Origin: Brumicola pallidula DSM 14239 = ACAM 615
GTDB taxonomy: Bacteria > Pseudomonadota > Gammaproteobacteria > Enterobacterales > Alteromonadaceae
Direction of reading: 5' to 3'
Length of the DNA stretch: 64,000 nt
Assembly (NCBI RefSeq): GCF_000428905.1
Contig: NZ_KE386815.1
Span: 186,001-250,000, forward strand
Shown here: piece by piece, positions 29,322 through 44,145 of the stretch
Numbering within the stretch: position 1 is the stretch's first letter
How the letters are laid out: each line of letters begins with the position of its first letter
Translations under genes and position numbers: made by a program
Notes under the pieces: generated by a model
Databases searched by the model: none
Seen by the model: only the letters and a program-made list of their open reading frames with translations
What the model was told of the DNA's origin: nothing

Positions 29322-31589
29322 TTAAGCCTCAGATTTAGCTTTCGTTATCGGAGCGTATGCGAAAGTCAACTCATCTTTTTTCAGATCGACTTTCACTTCA
29401 CCACCGTTGCTTAATTTCCCAAACAATAACTCAGAAGCAAGTTCCTTTTTAAGTTTCTCCTGAATAATCCGAGCCATTGGTCTTGCACCCATTGTCTTGT
29501 CATAACCTTTCTTAGCAAGCCAATCACGCGCTTTATCTGTAACTTCTAATGAAACGCCTTTCTGATCAAGCTGAGCCTGCAATGCGATAATAAACTTATC
29601 TACGACCTGCAGAATAACTTGCTCGTCTAAATGATTAAACCAAACGATCCCATCAAGTCGGTTCCTAAACTCAGGTGCAAATGTCTTATTTATCTCAGAC
29701 ATTGCGTCATGACTATGGTCTTGTTCTTTGAAGCCAATAGACTTGCGCATTGTTTGTTGCACGCCAGCATTAGTCGTCATTACCAGCACAACATTTCTGA
29801 AATCCACCTTACGACCATTATTGTCGGTAAGTGTACCGTGGTCCATTACTTGCAATAGTATATTGTAAATGTCTGAATGAGCTTTTTCCATTTCATCCAA
29901 TAGAACCACGCAGTATGGGTTTTTAATAACCGCATCCGTTAGTAATCCACCTTGGTCGTAACCAACGTAGCCTGGTGGTGCACCAATTAAGCGCGAAACC
30001 GCATGACGCTCCATGTATTCAGACATATCAAAACGCGCCAACTCTACACCCATCACCTTAGCAAGTTGTTGGGTGACTTCGGTTTTTCCTACTCCGGTTG
30101 GACCTGCGAATAAGAAGCTACCAATTGGCTTAGACTCATCACCTAAACCAGAACGAGATAGCTGAATTGCGTCTGACAGTATGTCAATCGCTTTGTCTTG
30201 GCCAAACACTACCATTTTAAGATTGCGCCCAAGGTTCTTTAGTACTTCCTTGTCAGAGCTTGACACGGACTTCTCAGGAATGCGTGCAATCTTGGCGATG
30301 ATTTGTTCAATATCGCTGACATTAATAGTTTTCTTGCGCTTTGAAGCAGGCAACAAACGCTGACTTGCTCCGGCTTCGTCCATCACGTCTATTGCTTTAT
30401 CCGGTAAATGGCGTTCGTTAATGTATTTAGCTGAGAGCTCCGCTGCCGCAGCTAAGGCCTTTTGCGTGAACCGCACACTGTGATGTTCCTCATAACGAGA
30501 CTTCAAGCCCATCAAAATTTTTGTCGTATCGCTGACACTAGGCTCAACAACATCGACTTTTTGGAAGCGACGAGCAAGTGCTCGGTCTTTTTCAAAAATA
30601 CTTTGAAACTCTTGGTACGTTGTTGCACCAATACAGCGTAACTCACCACTGCTTAATTTTGGTTTCAACAAATTCGACGCGTCCATGACTCCGCCAGATG
30701 CTGCACCGGCACCGATGATAGTATGAATTTCATCGATAAAAAGAATCGCATCAGGATCATTGCTGAGTTCTTTTAAAATACCTTTCAAACGTTTTTCAAA
30801 GTCGCCTCTATACTTTGTACCCGCGAGTAAAGCACCTAGGTCAAGTGAATAAACGGTGGATGAGGCAATAACATCAGGTACATTTTCTTGCACAATTCGA
30901 TACGCTAGGCCTTCAGCAATTGCCGTTTTACCGACGCCAGCCTCGCCAACTAATAGCGGATTATTCTTTCGACGGCGACATAAAATTTGGATACTTCTTT
31001 CTAATTCTTGATCGCGACCAATAAGCGGATCAATCTTGCCCTCTTTAGCGGCAACATTTAGGTTGCTCGTATATTTCGACAGCATCGACTGATTTTCTTC
31101 ATTTTCAGCGCCCTCTTCCTGAACTTCTTCGGGCGTATCTGAACCTTCGTCGGCTTTGCTAACGCCGTGTGAAATGTAATTGACGACATCTAAGCGAGTA
31201 ACGTCAGCCTTTTTAAGAATGTAAACGGCCTGTGATTCTTGCTCACTAAAAATAGCGACCAGTACGTTTGCTCCGTTTACTTCACCTTTGCCAGAAGATT
31301 GAACATGAAATACTGCACGTTGTAATACGCGCTGGAATCCTAGCGTTGGCTGCGTTTCACGCTCGCTGCTTTGTTGTTCCGACATCAAAGGTGTGGTTTC
31401 ATTGACGAAATCTGTTAGTTCTGTGCGCAATGCTTCGATACTTGCACCGCACGCTTTCAACGCCTCTTTAGCGGCAGAATTGTCGAGCAACATAAGTAAC
31501 AAATGCTCTACAGTCATAAATTCATGACGATGCTGACGCGCGAAAACAAAGGCTTCATTCAATGTTTGTTCTAAATCTTTATTTAACAT
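29322..31589 (-). CDS. clpA: ATP-dependent Clp protease ATP-binding subunit ClpA
   Basis: ClpA is the hexameric unfoldase that feeds substrates, including N-end rule proteins brought by ClpS, into ClpP. The 755-aa protein has the N-terminal Clp repeat domain (about 1-140), an acidic linker (about 150-170), AAA domain 1 with Walker A GEAGVGKT, and AAA domain 2 with GPTGVGKTE. The ClpP-contacting loop reads IGF where E. coli ClpA has IGL. It starts 12 bases after clpS, forming the usual clpS-clpA pair, divergent from cspD. Confidence 0.97.
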   Translation of the reverse strand: MLNKDLEQTLNEAFVFARQHRHEFMTVEHLLLMLLDNSAAKEALKACGASIEALRTELTDFVNETTPLMSEQQSSERETQPTLGFQRVLQRAVFHVQSSGKGEVNGANVLVAIFSEQESQAVYILKKADVTRLDVVNYISHGVSKADEGSDTPEEVQEEGAENEENQSMLSKYTSNLNVAAKEGKIDPLIGRDQELERSIQILCRRRKNNPLLVGEAGVGKTAIAEGLAYRIVQENVPDVIASSTVYSLDLGALLAGTKYRGDFEKRLKGILKELSNDPDAILFIDEIHTIIGAGAASGGVMDASNLLKPKLSSGELRCIGATTYQEFQSIFEKDRALARRFQKVDVVEPSVSDTTKILMGLKSRYEEHHSVRFTQKALAAAAELSAKYINERHLPDKAIDVMDEAGASQRLLPASKRKKTINVSDIEQIIAKIARIPEKSVSSSDKEVLKNLGRNLKMVVFGQDKAIDILSDAIQLSRSGLGDESKPIGSFLFAGPTGVGKTEVTQQLAKVMGVELARFDMSEYMERHAVSRLIGAPPGYVGYDQGGLLTDAVIKNPYCVVLLDEMEKAHSDIYNILLQVMDHGTLTDNNGRKVDFRNVVLVMTTNAGVQQTMRKSIGFKEQDHSHDAMSEINKTFAPEFRNRLDGIVWFNHLDEQVILQVVDKFIIALQAQLDQKGVSLEVTDKARDWLAKKGYDKTMGARPMARIIQEKLKKELASELLFGKLSNGGEVKVDLKKDELTFAYAPITKAKSEA

Positions 31590-31601
31590 TTCTTCCCCTT
31601 A

Positions 31602-31925
31602 CTATTGCGCCGGTTCCATTGTACACATCAATGGATGTTGGTATTTTCGTGAATGTTGATTCACTTGCATCACTTTGGTCTCTGCAATCTCTGCAGTAAA
31701 TATGCCACAAACAGCCCTACCTTGGGTATGTACGGTAAGCATTAACTGATTTGCTTTTTCAGGATTAATATTGAAATAGGTCACCAGCACCTCTATCACA
31801 AACTCCATAGGCGTGTAGTCATCATTGTTAAGCATCACCTTGTACATCGGCGGCGGCTCAACTTTCTTCTTAACGGTGTCAATTTGCTTTTCGCCGTCAA
31901 TGCTAATTATATTTTGTTTAGTCAT
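31602..31925 (-). CDS. clpS: ClpS adaptor protein
   Basis: ClpS recognises N-degron residues and delivers the substrates to ClpA. The 107-aa protein has a flexible N-terminus and the folded core with [17 protein letters not shown] (about 30-46), which includes the binding-pocket Asn-Asp-Asp, and [13 protein letters not shown] (about 64-76). It is upstream of clpA by 12 bases. With aat and bpt on the other strand 3-4 kb away, the whole leucylation branch of the N-end rule pathway except clpP is in this window. Confidence 0.96.
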   Translation of the reverse strand: MTKQNIISIDGEKQIDTVKKKVEPPPMYKVMLNNDDYTPMEFVIEVLVTYFNINPEKANQLMLTVHTQGRAVCGIFTAEIAETKVMQVNQHSRKYQHPLMCTMEPAQ

Positions 31926-32127
31926 AGTTACTATAATAGTGTCAAAAATAAGAACAGGACCAGTTTTTTTAATAAATTGTCATAATACTTAATTTGTACT
32001 TGACAATTACTGGTCAAAAAACATACATTTTTAGTACGTGATGCTTTTTTGGTTAACATCACTTCGTTGTCCCTTTTATTGTGGGGACAAATTTGCTGTA
32101 ATTCAAGGATCAAGAAAAGGAAATAGC

Positions 32128-32349
32128 ATGGCATTAGGCAAAGTTAAGTGGTTTAACAATGCTAAGGGGTTCGGTTTCATTGTACCCGAAGACGGCGGCG
32201 AAGATATATTTGCGCATTATTCGACTATCAAAATGGATGGATACCGCTCTCTCAAAGCTGGCCAAGACGTGACTTATGAAGTCCAACAAGGTCCAAAAGG
32301 TTTACATGCGGAAAACATTGGCTTAAATGACGAAGAGCCAGACAGATAG
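32128..32349 (+). CDS. cspD: Cold shock-like protein CspD
   Basis: CspD is a small single-stranded nucleic acid-binding protein; in E. coli it inhibits replication in stationary phase. The 73-aa cold-shock domain has both RNP motifs, KGFGFI (RNP1) and DIFAHY (RNP2), plus the CspD-type C-terminal tail. The ATG at 32128 has AAGG 9 bases upstream. It is divergent from clpS, as in E. coli, and ends at a terminator at 32383-32411. Confidence 0.93.
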   Translation: MALGKVKWFNNAKGFGFIVPEDGGEDIFAHYSTIKMDGYRSLKAGQDVTYEVQQGPKGLHAENIGLNDEEPDR

Positions 32350-32382
32350 CCGAAAACCGTTTAAAAGCGTATAAACAGAGAT

Positions 32383-32411
32383 AAAAAAGTGGGATATGGT
32401 CCTGCTTTTTT
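32383..32411 (+). terminator. Rho-independent terminator after cspD
   Basis: AAAAAAGTGGGA (32383-32394) pairs with TCCTGCTTTTTT (32400-32411) across a 5-base loop; the 12-bp stem includes two G-U pairs and ends in six T. Confidence 0.8.
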
Positions 32412-32617
32412 GTGTCTGAAAATTATACTTAAGGCATCCATGTTTAGTTACAAAATAGTCCAAAATAATGCCTATTACGGCATTCTTGATTGACAAAATG
32501 AGGGCTCAATACGTTTCAAACGGAGATGAACGTAAAAAGATTCTTACGCTAAACACGACTTCGTGGCATAATTATTTTCATTAAATACTGAGAATAAAGT
32601 TTAGGCAGTCAATTTTC

Positions 32618-33241
32618 GTGAAAAACTCACAATCAACGTATTTTAGTCAACGCCGAAAAAAACAAGAAAATAAGCCGTCAGAGCCGAAAAAAACGGTCCT
32701 TTTTAATAAACCTTACATGGTGCTGACGCAATTTACTGACCAACAGGAGCGCAAAACGCTCAAAGACTTTATTCCTATTTTAAACGTGTATGCTGCCGGC
32801 CGTCTTGATCGTGACAGTGAGGGACTGTTGATATTGACCAATGACGGTAAACTAGCAAATAAAATTTCATCGCCAAAAAATAAAACCAGTAAAACCTATT
32901 GGGTACAAGTAGAAGGGCAACCTTGTGCATCCGATTTAGACAAGTTGCGTAATGGTATAACTTTGAACGATGGTCCGACTGTAGCGGCTAAAGTTGAACA
33001 AATACTTGCCCCTGACTTATGGGAAAGAACTCCGCCAGTGAGGTTTAGAGCAAACATTCCTACCACATGGTTGTCCATCACCATTACAGAAGGACGAAAT
33101 AGGCAAGTTCGTCGTATGACAGCGCATATCGGATTCCCTACGCTGCGACTTATTCGATATAGTATTGGCAATTGGACATTAGACAACATAGCCAGTGGTG
33201 AGTATGTTGAGCTGAGTTCAACCAAAAGCGAACTAAATTAG
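32618..33241 (+). CDS. rluE: 23S rRNA pseudouridine synthase E (position 2457 type)
   Basis: RluE converts a uridine of the 23S rRNA peptidyl-transferase region to pseudouridine. The 207-aa protein is a RsuA-family synthase without the S4 domain. The catalytic aspartate lies in [13 protein letters not shown] (about 57-69), and [12 protein letters not shown] marks the C-terminal substrate loop. It starts with GTG at 32618; the first 27 residues are basic and low-complexity. As in E. coli, it is near mnmA-hflD-purB and the icd region. Confidence 0.93.
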   Translation: MKNSQSTYFSQRRKKQENKPSEPKKTVLFNKPYMVLTQFTDQQERKTLKDFIPILNVYAAGRLDRDSEGLLILTNDGKLANKISSPKNKTSKTYWVQVEGQPCASDLDKLRNGITLNDGPTVAAKVEQILAPDLWERTPPVRFRANIPTTWLSITITEGRNRQVRRMTAHIGFPTLRLIRYSIGNWTLDNIASGEYVELSSTKSELN

Positions 33242-33345
33242 TCAATTTTACACTATGAGAAACTATAAACCCTGGTTAAAAATTGCTATTATATGTGCCC
33301 TAAATCACCGGCCATTCGTATCAACATAAAAAAGGTAGCAGCTCG

Positions 33346-34515
33346 TTGACTCACAATAATACGCTTAGTTCATCAAAACCAAACTCTGAAATAAAGGTCA
33401 TCGTCGGTATGTCAGGCGGTGTTGACTCTTCAGTGTCAGCTTATCTTCTGCAACAAGAAGGTTACCAAGTTGAAGGTTTGTTTATGAAGAACTGGGAAGA
33501 AGACGACAATGACAAATATTGTGCGGCAGCCGAGGATCTAGCTGATGCACAAGCGGTAGCCGACAAACTTGGTATTTATCTTCATCAAATCAATTTTGCT
33601 GCAGAATACTGGGATAATGTATTTGAATATTTTCTGCAAGAATATAAAGCTGGCAGAACACCTAATCCAGACATAATGTGCAACAAAGAAATCAAGTTCA
33701 AAGCTTTTTTAGAATTCGCAGCAGAAGATTTAGGTGCCGACTACATTGCGACAGGTCATTATGTGCAACGCCAGTTTGAAGATGGTAAGTGGAAGATGGT
33801 TCGTGGCCATGATAGCAACAAAGACCAAAGTTATTTTCTATACACCCTCGGTCATGAGCATATCGCTAAAACACTCTTCCCTGTTGGCGCTATAGCGAAA
33901 CCAAGAGTGCGTGAGATTGCCCTGCAGCAAGGTCTGGTAACACACAACAAAAAAGACAGTACCGGCATTTGCTTTATCGGTGAACGCAAATTCAAAGATT
34001 TTCTTGGCCAATATTTACCTGCTAGCCCGGGCGTTATTGAAACCACCGAAGGTGAAGAGATTGGTCATCATGATGGTCTCATGTACCACACACTAGGACA
34101 GCGTAAAGGCTTACTTATTGGTGGCAAAAAAGAACACGGCGAGGCGCCTTGGTACGTTGTCGATAAAGAGGTATCGCGTAATGTTTTAGTTGTTGGCCAA
34201 GGTGCTAACCACCCACGCCTTTATTCTGACGGCTTAATTGCAAATCAGTTGCATTGGGTTGACAGAAAAGGGCCAGTCGAAGCAGGCAAAATGATGGTAA
34301 AAACTCGTTATCGTCAAGCAGATATACCCTGTACTGTTACACCTGATAACAATGGTAATGTAAAAGTCATTTTTGATGAGCCTCAAAAGGCCGTCACACC
34401 AGGCCAATCAGCTGTCTTTTATATCGAAGACACCTGCTTAGGTGGTGGCATAATAGAAGGCTACTTGGTTGACAACGAAGTTAAAAAAATTCCAACAAAT
34501 ATTGCTGAAGCATAA
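33346..34515 (+). CDS. mnmA: tRNA-specific 2-thiouridylase MnmA
   Basis: MnmA thiolates U34 of tRNA Lys, Glu and Gln. The 389-aa protein has the PP-loop SGGVDSS (23-29), the catalytic cysteine in [10 protein letters not shown] (about 108) and the persulfide cysteine in [10 protein letters not shown] (about 208). No ATG precedes the PP-loop in frame; the start is the TTG at 33346, giving [13 protein letters not shown], with AAGG about 10 bases upstream. It leads mnmA-hflD-purB, the E. coli order. Its substrate tRNA-Gln (TTG) appears three times in this window. Confidence 0.96.
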   Translation: MTHNNTLSSSKPNSEIKVIVGMSGGVDSSVSAYLLQQEGYQVEGLFMKNWEEDDNDKYCAAAEDLADAQAVADKLGIYLHQINFAAEYWDNVFEYFLQEYKAGRTPNPDIMCNKEIKFKAFLEFAAEDLGADYIATGHYVQRQFEDGKWKMVRGHDSNKDQSYFLYTLGHEHIAKTLFPVGAIAKPRVREIALQQGLVTHNKKDSTGICFIGERKFKDFLGQYLPASPGVIETTEGEEIGHHDGLMYHTLGQRKGLLIGGKKEHGEAPWYVVDKEVSRNVLVVGQGANHPRLYSDGLIANQLHWVDRKGPVEAGKMMVKTRYRQADIPCTVTPDNNGNVKVIFDEPQKAVTPGQSAVFYIEDTCLGGGIIEGYLVDNEVKKIPTNIAEA

Positions 34516-34528
34516 GGGTAAAAAATAA

Positions 34529-35155
34529 ATGATTAGCCCTGATATAGAACGTCACATAGCCCTCGCGGGAGTATGTCAAGCCGCAGCATTAGTGCAAAGT
34601 GTGGCTAGAAAAGGTAGTGCTGATGCGCAAGCCATTGAGACAAGTATTTCAAGTATTTTGGTCACGGCGCCAGACAATCCACAACAAGTCTACGGTTCCC
34701 TACCTAATTTAACTGTGGGTTTTAATACATTGCTCGCACAATTAGACAATGAAAGCCGCCACAAAGATGCCGAAATAACGCGTTATGTAGCGTCGATGTT
34801 GAGTTTAGAACGAAAGCTAAGTAAACATCCCACTGCGTTAAATACCTTGGGCGAGCGGATATCGCACGTACAACGTCAATTGGCGCATATCGATATCGAG
34901 CATACTCAAATAATGTCATCGTTAGCAAGCGTGTACACCGATGTCGTCAGCCCACTCTCTCCGAAAATTCAGATAGCTGGAAATCAGCAATACCTTGGTT
35001 TGGAAACGAATCAACACAAAGTGCGCGCATTGCTTCTCGCTGGTGTTCGTTCTGCAGTGCTGTGGCGCCAAATGGGAGGCAAAAGAAGACACATATTATT
35101 TAACAAAAATCAGATTTTAACAGCGGCTAAGCAAGCTGTACGCGTCATTTCCTAA
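34529..35155 (+). CDS. hflD: High frequency lysogenization protein HflD homologue
   Basis: The 208-aa helical protein begins IERHIALAGVCQAAALVQ and ends with the basic KRRHILFNKNQILTAAKQA, matching HflD (YcfC). In E. coli HflD is membrane-associated and binds phage lambda CII; its cellular role is not known. It starts 13 bases after mnmA and precedes purB, a strongly conserved trio. Confidence 0.92.
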   Translation: MISPDIERHIALAGVCQAAALVQSVARKGSADAQAIETSISSILVTAPDNPQQVYGSLPNLTVGFNTLLAQLDNESRHKDAEITRYVASMLSLERKLSKHPTALNTLGERISHVQRQLAHIDIEHTQIMSSLASVYTDVVSPLSPKIQIAGNQQYLGLETNQHKVRALLLAGVRSAVLWRQMGGKRRHILFNKNQILTAAKQAVRVIS

Positions 35156-35227
35156 CACAGAAAGGGTGGAAATGCATTGCGACTCAAATGTAAAATGCAT
35201 ATTTAATTCGTAATTTATAATTTTTAA

Positions 35228-36616
<1,389 letters not shown>

Positions 36617-36662
36617 CCTGAAAAAATAGACGCTTAATTAAAGACTCACAAGGATGTGTGTC

Positions 36663-37907
36663 ATGTTGCATGTTTTGCCTGTGCTTAAACAGTATTTTGA
36701 GCGATTAAATTCTCCCCCCCTAACAATTCAATCAAAACCAAGCAAGAGAGCTGAGATATTAGCCGGAATTTGTTTGTTTTTGTGTTTAGTTTTGTTTGTT
36801 CAATCGTTAAAACTATTATGCTTTTCGGATATCCCCAGTGTACATATGCACATAATCAATATGCTATTGCACCTTAGTTTTTTTTCTTCCGCATTTTTCT
36901 TAAGTAAATTGAATCTGTTTGAATTAGCTAGGTGCTTGCTAATCTTGACTTATATTAGCTATCTCATCACTGCTATTTTGTTATGGCAAATAAACCTAAA
37001 TATTCAATTTTACTTTTTACTGGGCATGTTTGCTTGTCTCTATTTTTTTCATCCTCGGGAGACCAAGTACTTGTGGATAACACTGTGTATATTTTGTGGA
37101 TTGTTTATCTACTTCCAAACCCAATTTGTGTTTTCTATTGGTAGGGAAGATTGGCAGTTTGGTGTCATAAATGTCAACACATGGACACTCTCAATTTCTT
37201 GTTTCCTGCTGGCCACATGGATCCGCCGACAGATCAATCGTAGTTGGCAACAAATGCAAATGACAGAGCAAAAAACAAGACAGCTATTACAAAAGGTGAT
37301 CCCTAGTAGTATTGCGCGTTACCTTATGTCAGCTGAGCCTTTGAGTTTAGAAAATTGTATTACTGAACATTCATTTGCTAGCATCATATTTATCGATTTC
37401 ACTGAGTTCACACCTTATAGCCGCCAAACCTCAGATAAAAATTTGGTCACGTTTTTACACCGCATATATTGTGTATTTGATACTATTGCAGAGCAACATC
37501 AGCTAACTAAAATAAAGACTAATGGTGACCAATATATTGCCGCGGTTGGTCTGGGCAATAGCTCGTTAAGCTCTTATGAAACGAGTCAACAGTGCTGTCA
37601 ATTTGCACTCGCCATCAGTCGAGAATTTGAAATTAAAGCCGGTGTAAATATTGGGATTAAAATGGGTATAGCATCAGGCAATGCAATTTCCGGTATTATT
37701 GGACAATCAAGACCCGCATTTGATGTGTGGGGGAATACAATGAACCTTGCTTCCCGCTTAGAATCAACAGCCGCGAATAGAGAAATTCAGGTCTGCCAAC
37801 AAACCATGCTGTATAGTATGCAAAATTTTAGATTTTGTTCTGGGTTAACGCAGCCGCTGAAAGGCTTAGGACAAGTTACCGTATATAAGTTATTAGGTGC
37901 AAAATGA
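36663..37907 (+). CDS. Membrane-anchored class III adenylate cyclase
   Basis: The protein (414 aa from ATG 36663; AAGG lies 9 bases upstream, and the ATG at 36654 would overlap it) has about six N-terminal membrane helices between residues 32 and 186, a short linker, and a C-terminal class III cyclase domain (about 236-370). Key residues are all present: metal-binding Asp245 (FIDFTEF) and Asp289 (NGDQY), the adenine-selecting pair Lys285 and Asp354 (AFDVWGN), and transition-state Asn361 and Arg365 (NLASRLES). It should make cAMP in response to a membrane or upstream signal; no known sensor domain is recognisable. Its stop overlaps the roxA ATG by 4 bases (ATGA), so the two are coupled. In E. 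coli phoPQ lies between purB and roxA. Confidence 0.88.
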   Translation: MLHVLPVLKQYFERLNSPPLTIQSKPSKRAEILAGICLFLCLVLFVQSLKLLCFSDIPSVHMHIINMLLHLSFFSSAFFLSKLNLFELARCLLILTYISYLITAILLWQINLNIQFYFLLGMFACLYFFHPRETKYLWITLCIFCGLFIYFQTQFVFSIGREDWQFGVINVNTWTLSISCFLLATWIRRQINRSWQQMQMTEQKTRQLLQKVIPSSIARYLMSAEPLSLENCITEHSFASIIFIDFTEFTPYSRQTSDKNLVTFLHRIYCVFDTIAEQHQLTKIKTNGDQYIAAVGLGNSSLSSYETSQQCCQFALAISREFEIKAGVNIGIKMGIASGNAISGIIGQSRPAFDVWGNTMNLASRLESTAANREIQVCQQTMLYSMQNFRFCSGLTQPLKGLGQVTVYKLLGAK

Positions 37908-39058
37908 TCATCAAAAAATTCGACCAAACTCACTTCTTGACAGAATATTGGCAAAAAAAGCCATGTATTATTAGAGGTTTCGTTAAGTCATTCAACGACC
38001 CTATTGATGAACATGAATTAGCTGGCTTAGCTCAAGAAGATGAAGTAGATAGCCGCATTGTTTCCTGCTTAAACGGGAGATGGACAGCAACTCAGGGGCC
38101 TTTCGAGACATTTGAAGATGTATGTTTAGGCGCTTGGTCTTTGCTTGTTCAGGGCGTTGACAAATACATTGATGATGTTGACGAACTAACTCAATTAGTC
38201 AACTTCATCCCCAACTGGCGTCTTGACGATGTCATGATCAGCTTTTCAAACGAAGGTGCTGGTGTTGGCTCCCATACTGATGAATATGATGTACTTATTA
38301 TTCAAGGAAAAGGGTCAAGGCGCTGGCAAGTTGGTGTGCCCGGCGATTATTTAGAATCTATTCCCCACCCTTTACTAAAACAGATTGATGATTTTGTACC
38401 TATTATTGATGAAGTGCTGTTACCGGGTGATGTTGTCTACATCCCCCCAAAACATCCTCATAATGGCGTCGCCCTTACCGACTGCCTTAATTACAGTATC
38501 GGTTTTAGAGCGCCTACGTCACTTGAATTGTTGAGCGGTTTAGTTGATGAGAACAGTATCGATCCTGCAACTTCACTGCGCTATACCGATGCTGAATTAC
38601 TTGGCCTAAGAACAATTAATACACCAAGCGCTGCGGTTAATTCAGCTGAAATAGACAGAATAAAGCAACATCTTAATCAATTGATTAATTCTGAACAAGC
38701 AGAGCATGCACTTCTGCAATTACTTAGCCGTCAAGGCTTACCAAATGACGAAGCCCTAAAAGCAAATTACACTATTGAGGATGTTCGCGGTGAATTGCTG
38801 GATGGTGTATCGTTGGCCAAAATGACAGGCGTCAAGCCAGTATATGCGGAGCAACAGAGGTCTGAGAGGTTCGTGTTTTTCATTGATGGAACCTCATTTA
38901 CAGTAGACATCACGCTAAAGGATGCTTTTGAAGTTTTACTCAACAATAAAGACGTCGCCATCGGTATAGATATTGACGAAGAAGTTCTCAATAACCTTGA
39001 GTTTGTCGCGATTGTGACAGACTTGATAAATATCGGTTATTGGGTTTTATTAGATTAG
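37904..39058 (+). CDS. roxA: 50S ribosomal protein L16 3-hydroxylase (RoxA/YcfD, cupin/JmjC type)
   Basis: RoxA is a 2-oxoglutarate- and Fe(II)-dependent oxygenase that hydroxylates an arginine of ribosomal protein L16. The 384-aa protein has the iron triad His124, Asp126 (GSHTDEYDV) and His186 (KHPHNG), in line with E. coli YcfD His125/Asp127/His187. The C-terminal winged-helix-like region (about 215-384) is present. It overlaps the cyclase by 4 bases and is followed by a strong bidirectional terminator. The link between cAMP production and ribosome hydroxylation is only one of position. Confidence 0.93.
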   Translation: MIIKKFDQTHFLTEYWQKKPCIIRGFVKSFNDPIDEHELAGLAQEDEVDSRIVSCLNGRWTATQGPFETFEDVCLGAWSLLVQGVDKYIDDVDELTQLVNFIPNWRLDDVMISFSNEGAGVGSHTDEYDVLIIQGKGSRRWQVGVPGDYLESIPHPLLKQIDDFVPIIDEVLLPGDVVYIPPKHPHNGVALTDCLNYSIGFRAPTSLELLSGLVDENSIDPATSLRYTDAELLGLRTINTPSAAVNSAEIDRIKQHLNQLINSEQAEHALLQLLSRQGLPNDEALKANYTIEDVRGELLDGVSLAKMTGVKPVYAEQQRSERFVFFIDGTSFTVDITLKDAFEVLLNNKDVAIGIDIDEEVLNNLEFVAIVTDLINIGYWVLLD

Positions 39059-39114
39059 CAAAGCATCAACTTGCTGTTAATGCCTAGTGAGCTTTATTGT
39101 GCTCTCAAAAACTA

Positions 39115-39146
39115 AAAAGGTTAGATGATTTTTCATCTAACCTTTT
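39115..39146. terminator. Bidirectional terminator between roxA and icd
   Basis: AAAAGGTTAGATGA (39115-39128) and TCATCTAACCTTTT (39133-39146) form a 14-bp perfect stem around TTTT, A-rich on one side and T-rich on the other, between convergent genes. Confidence 0.9.
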
Positions 39147-39176
39147 AGTTTTGCAATCAGTCTGTGGTGACTAAAA

Positions 39177-39204
39177 GGTGTTAACTTTAAATACAGTTAA
39201 CACC
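39177..39204 (-). terminator. Second hairpin, icd side
   Basis: GGTGTTAACT (39177-39186) pairs with AGTTAACACC (39195-39204) across 8 bases. On the minus strand it is followed by TTTT, so it would end icd transcripts before the larger hairpin. Confidence 0.7.
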
Positions 39205-39212
39205 CCGACGTT

Positions 39213-41814
<2,602 letters not shown>

Positions 41815-42276
41815 ATGTACTGTTATTGTTGCAGCAATCGTCTGTTTTCAGATTGTTGCGAGCCTATAATAAAAAATATAAGCGCACTGGATCCAGAGCA
41901 ACTAATGCGCTCACGGTTTAGTGCATATGCGCTCAAAAACTATGCTTACGTTTTAGCAACCTATGCTCCTGATCAAAGACAAAACCTAAGCTTGTCGACA
42001 TTACGTGAGTCTGCTAATAACACCAAGTGGCTCAAACTCGATGTATTGGGATCGTCACAAAGAGACGCTACTGGGTTTGTCGAATTTATTGCGACCTATG
42101 CCTTGGAAGCCGACTATTTTTACATGCATGAACTGTCCAGTTTCATAAAGCAAGATGAACATTGGTATTACACCACAGGTGTTGAGCAAGATAAGTCAGG
42201 AAAATTTACGCCTAATCGAAACGATGAGTGTCCATGTGGCAGTGCTAAAAAATATAAAAAGTGTTGCCGGACATAG
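41815..42276 (+). CDS. ychJ: YchJ-family protein with N- and C-terminal SEC-C-like zinc motifs
   Basis: The 153-aa protein carries a cysteine cluster at the N-terminus (CYCCSNRLFSDCC, residues 3-15), a central domain of the NTF2-like YchJ type (LMRSRFSAYALKNYAYVLATY) and a canonical SEC-C motif CPCGSAKKYKKCC near the end. The SEC-C ends probably bind zinc; the cellular role of YchJ is unknown. It converges with the following hydrolase gene, whose stop is only 5 bases away. Confidence 0.85.
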   Translation: MYCYCCSNRLFSDCCEPIIKNISALDPEQLMRSRFSAYALKNYAYVLATYAPDQRQNLSLSTLRESANNTKWLKLDVLGSSQRDATGFVEFIATYALEADYFYMHELSSFIKQDEHWYYTTGVEQDKSGKFTPNRNDECPCGSAKKYKKCCRT

Positions 42277-42281
42277 TCACT

Positions 42282-42938
42282 CTATTTTGCAAGCGACTTA
42301 AACGCCCCGTGTTGTAAGAATAGGATAACTTGCGCAATAACTGCTGAATTTCGCATCATAAAAGTGTGCGTTACGGGCATCGTAAGGTGATCTGACATCC
42401 CTTCTAGTTTGGAGCTTTGAACCGACACTTTGCCATCATTAGGCATAGGTAGCATTGTTGATAAAACCAAATTGACACTGCGAGAGCCGGCAATAATTCC
42501 CAATTCAAAATTAGCCGGACCTAATTGATTAGGTAACGCAGTTTTTTTCGCAGAAAGCTGCAAACCAGCAGGTCCATTAACTGTTTTGAAGCCAGGTACG
42601 TTTTGTAGCAAATCCACAATTTCGCTACCCGAATTGGGTGGCCCCAGCATAACCACTCGACCTAGGTTTTGCATTTTATATTGGCGCAGAAACTGGCGTA
42701 CCAAAATTCCACCCATCGAGTGTGTTACAAAATGAATTTTACTATTTGGCGCCACTTTTTTAATAGCGTTACCGATGCTCCATTCTGCAAGCGCTTCGAT
42801 ATCATGTTTTGTCGACGGGTAATCTACATTAACAACCTGATATCCATTTTCTTTTAACGCTCTCTCCAGCTTGTTCATCGAAGAGGCGTTGCGAGCCAAC
42901 CCATGCAAGAGGATCACAGCTTCGTTGTTAAATATCAC
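42282..42938 (-). CDS. Alpha/beta-fold hydrolase, lipase-like
   Basis: The 218-aa protein has the alpha/beta hydrolase core with LLHGLARN (10-17, oxyanion region), the nucleophile elbow THSMGG (about 72-77), a probable catalytic Asp in PNDGKVSV and His in PVTHTFMM. There is no signal peptide, so it should act in the cytoplasm. It resembles small PGAP1/triacylglycerol-lipase-type proteins found in many Proteobacteria; substrate unknown. It follows kdsA in the same direction by about 50 bases and is probably the last gene of the hemA-kdsA transcript. Confidence 0.8.
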   Translation of the reverse strand: MIFNNEAVILLHGLARNASSMNKLERALKENGYQVVNVDYPSTKHDIEALAEWSIGNAIKKVAPNSKIHFVTHSMGGILVRQFLRQYKMQNLGRVVMLGPPNSGSEIVDLLQNVPGFKTVNGPAGLQLSAKKTALPNQLGPANFELGIIAGSRSVNLVLSTMLPMPNDGKVSVQSSKLEGMSDHLTMPVTHTFMMRNSAVIAQVILFLQHGAFKSLAK

Positions 42939-42989
42939 GCTATCAAACCACCATTTTCAGATACAACAACATGATGAGTCGCTAAGATG

Positions 42990-43841
<852 letters not shown>

Positions 43842-43847
43842 CTATGG

Positions 43848-44111
43848 TCATCGTTCCAGTTTACAGCATATTGACGCTAAGCAGCTACAGCAAAAACGCC
43901 TAAAGACACTGACTAAGTTTACCATGCTAGAAATCGTCAGTAACCAAATGGCCGTTGCTAATAAAACTGTGTCAACAACATGTGGTGTTATTTTAAGCCA
44001 CTTCCTTTGCAATACATCACTGCCTTTTAGCGTGAGTGCAAAGCGGAATGAGAACAGGGCTAAACTAATTACCACAGCGCTCACATGAAGATGGAGGGCT
44101 GTTTCATACAT
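43848..44111 (-). CDS. sirB2: SirB2-like membrane protein, C-terminally shortened
   Basis: The 87-aa frame begins with two membrane helices and the SirB2-type segment LQRKWLKITPHVVDTVLLATAIWLL in pieces (about residues 35-60). After LLTISSM (about 58-64) the sequence stops resembling the family: the tail is short, Cys- and Arg-rich (RRFCCSCLASICCKLER) and the last two helices of the usual 120-130-aa protein are absent. Another frame of the same stretch reads GVFAVAA, a helix-like string, which hints at a deletion plus frameshift. SirB2 function is poorly known (invasion gene regulator in Salmonella). The position prmC-sirB2-kdsA is ancestral, but sirB1 is missing. Probably a decaying gene. 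Confidence 0.6.
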   Translation of the reverse strand: MYETALHLHVSAVVISLALFSFRFALTLKGSDVLQRKWLKITPHVVDTVLLATAIWLLTISSMVNLVSVFRRFCCSCLASICCKLER

Positions 44112-44145
44112 ATTATCGTCCTTTTTTACAATTATATATTTATTG

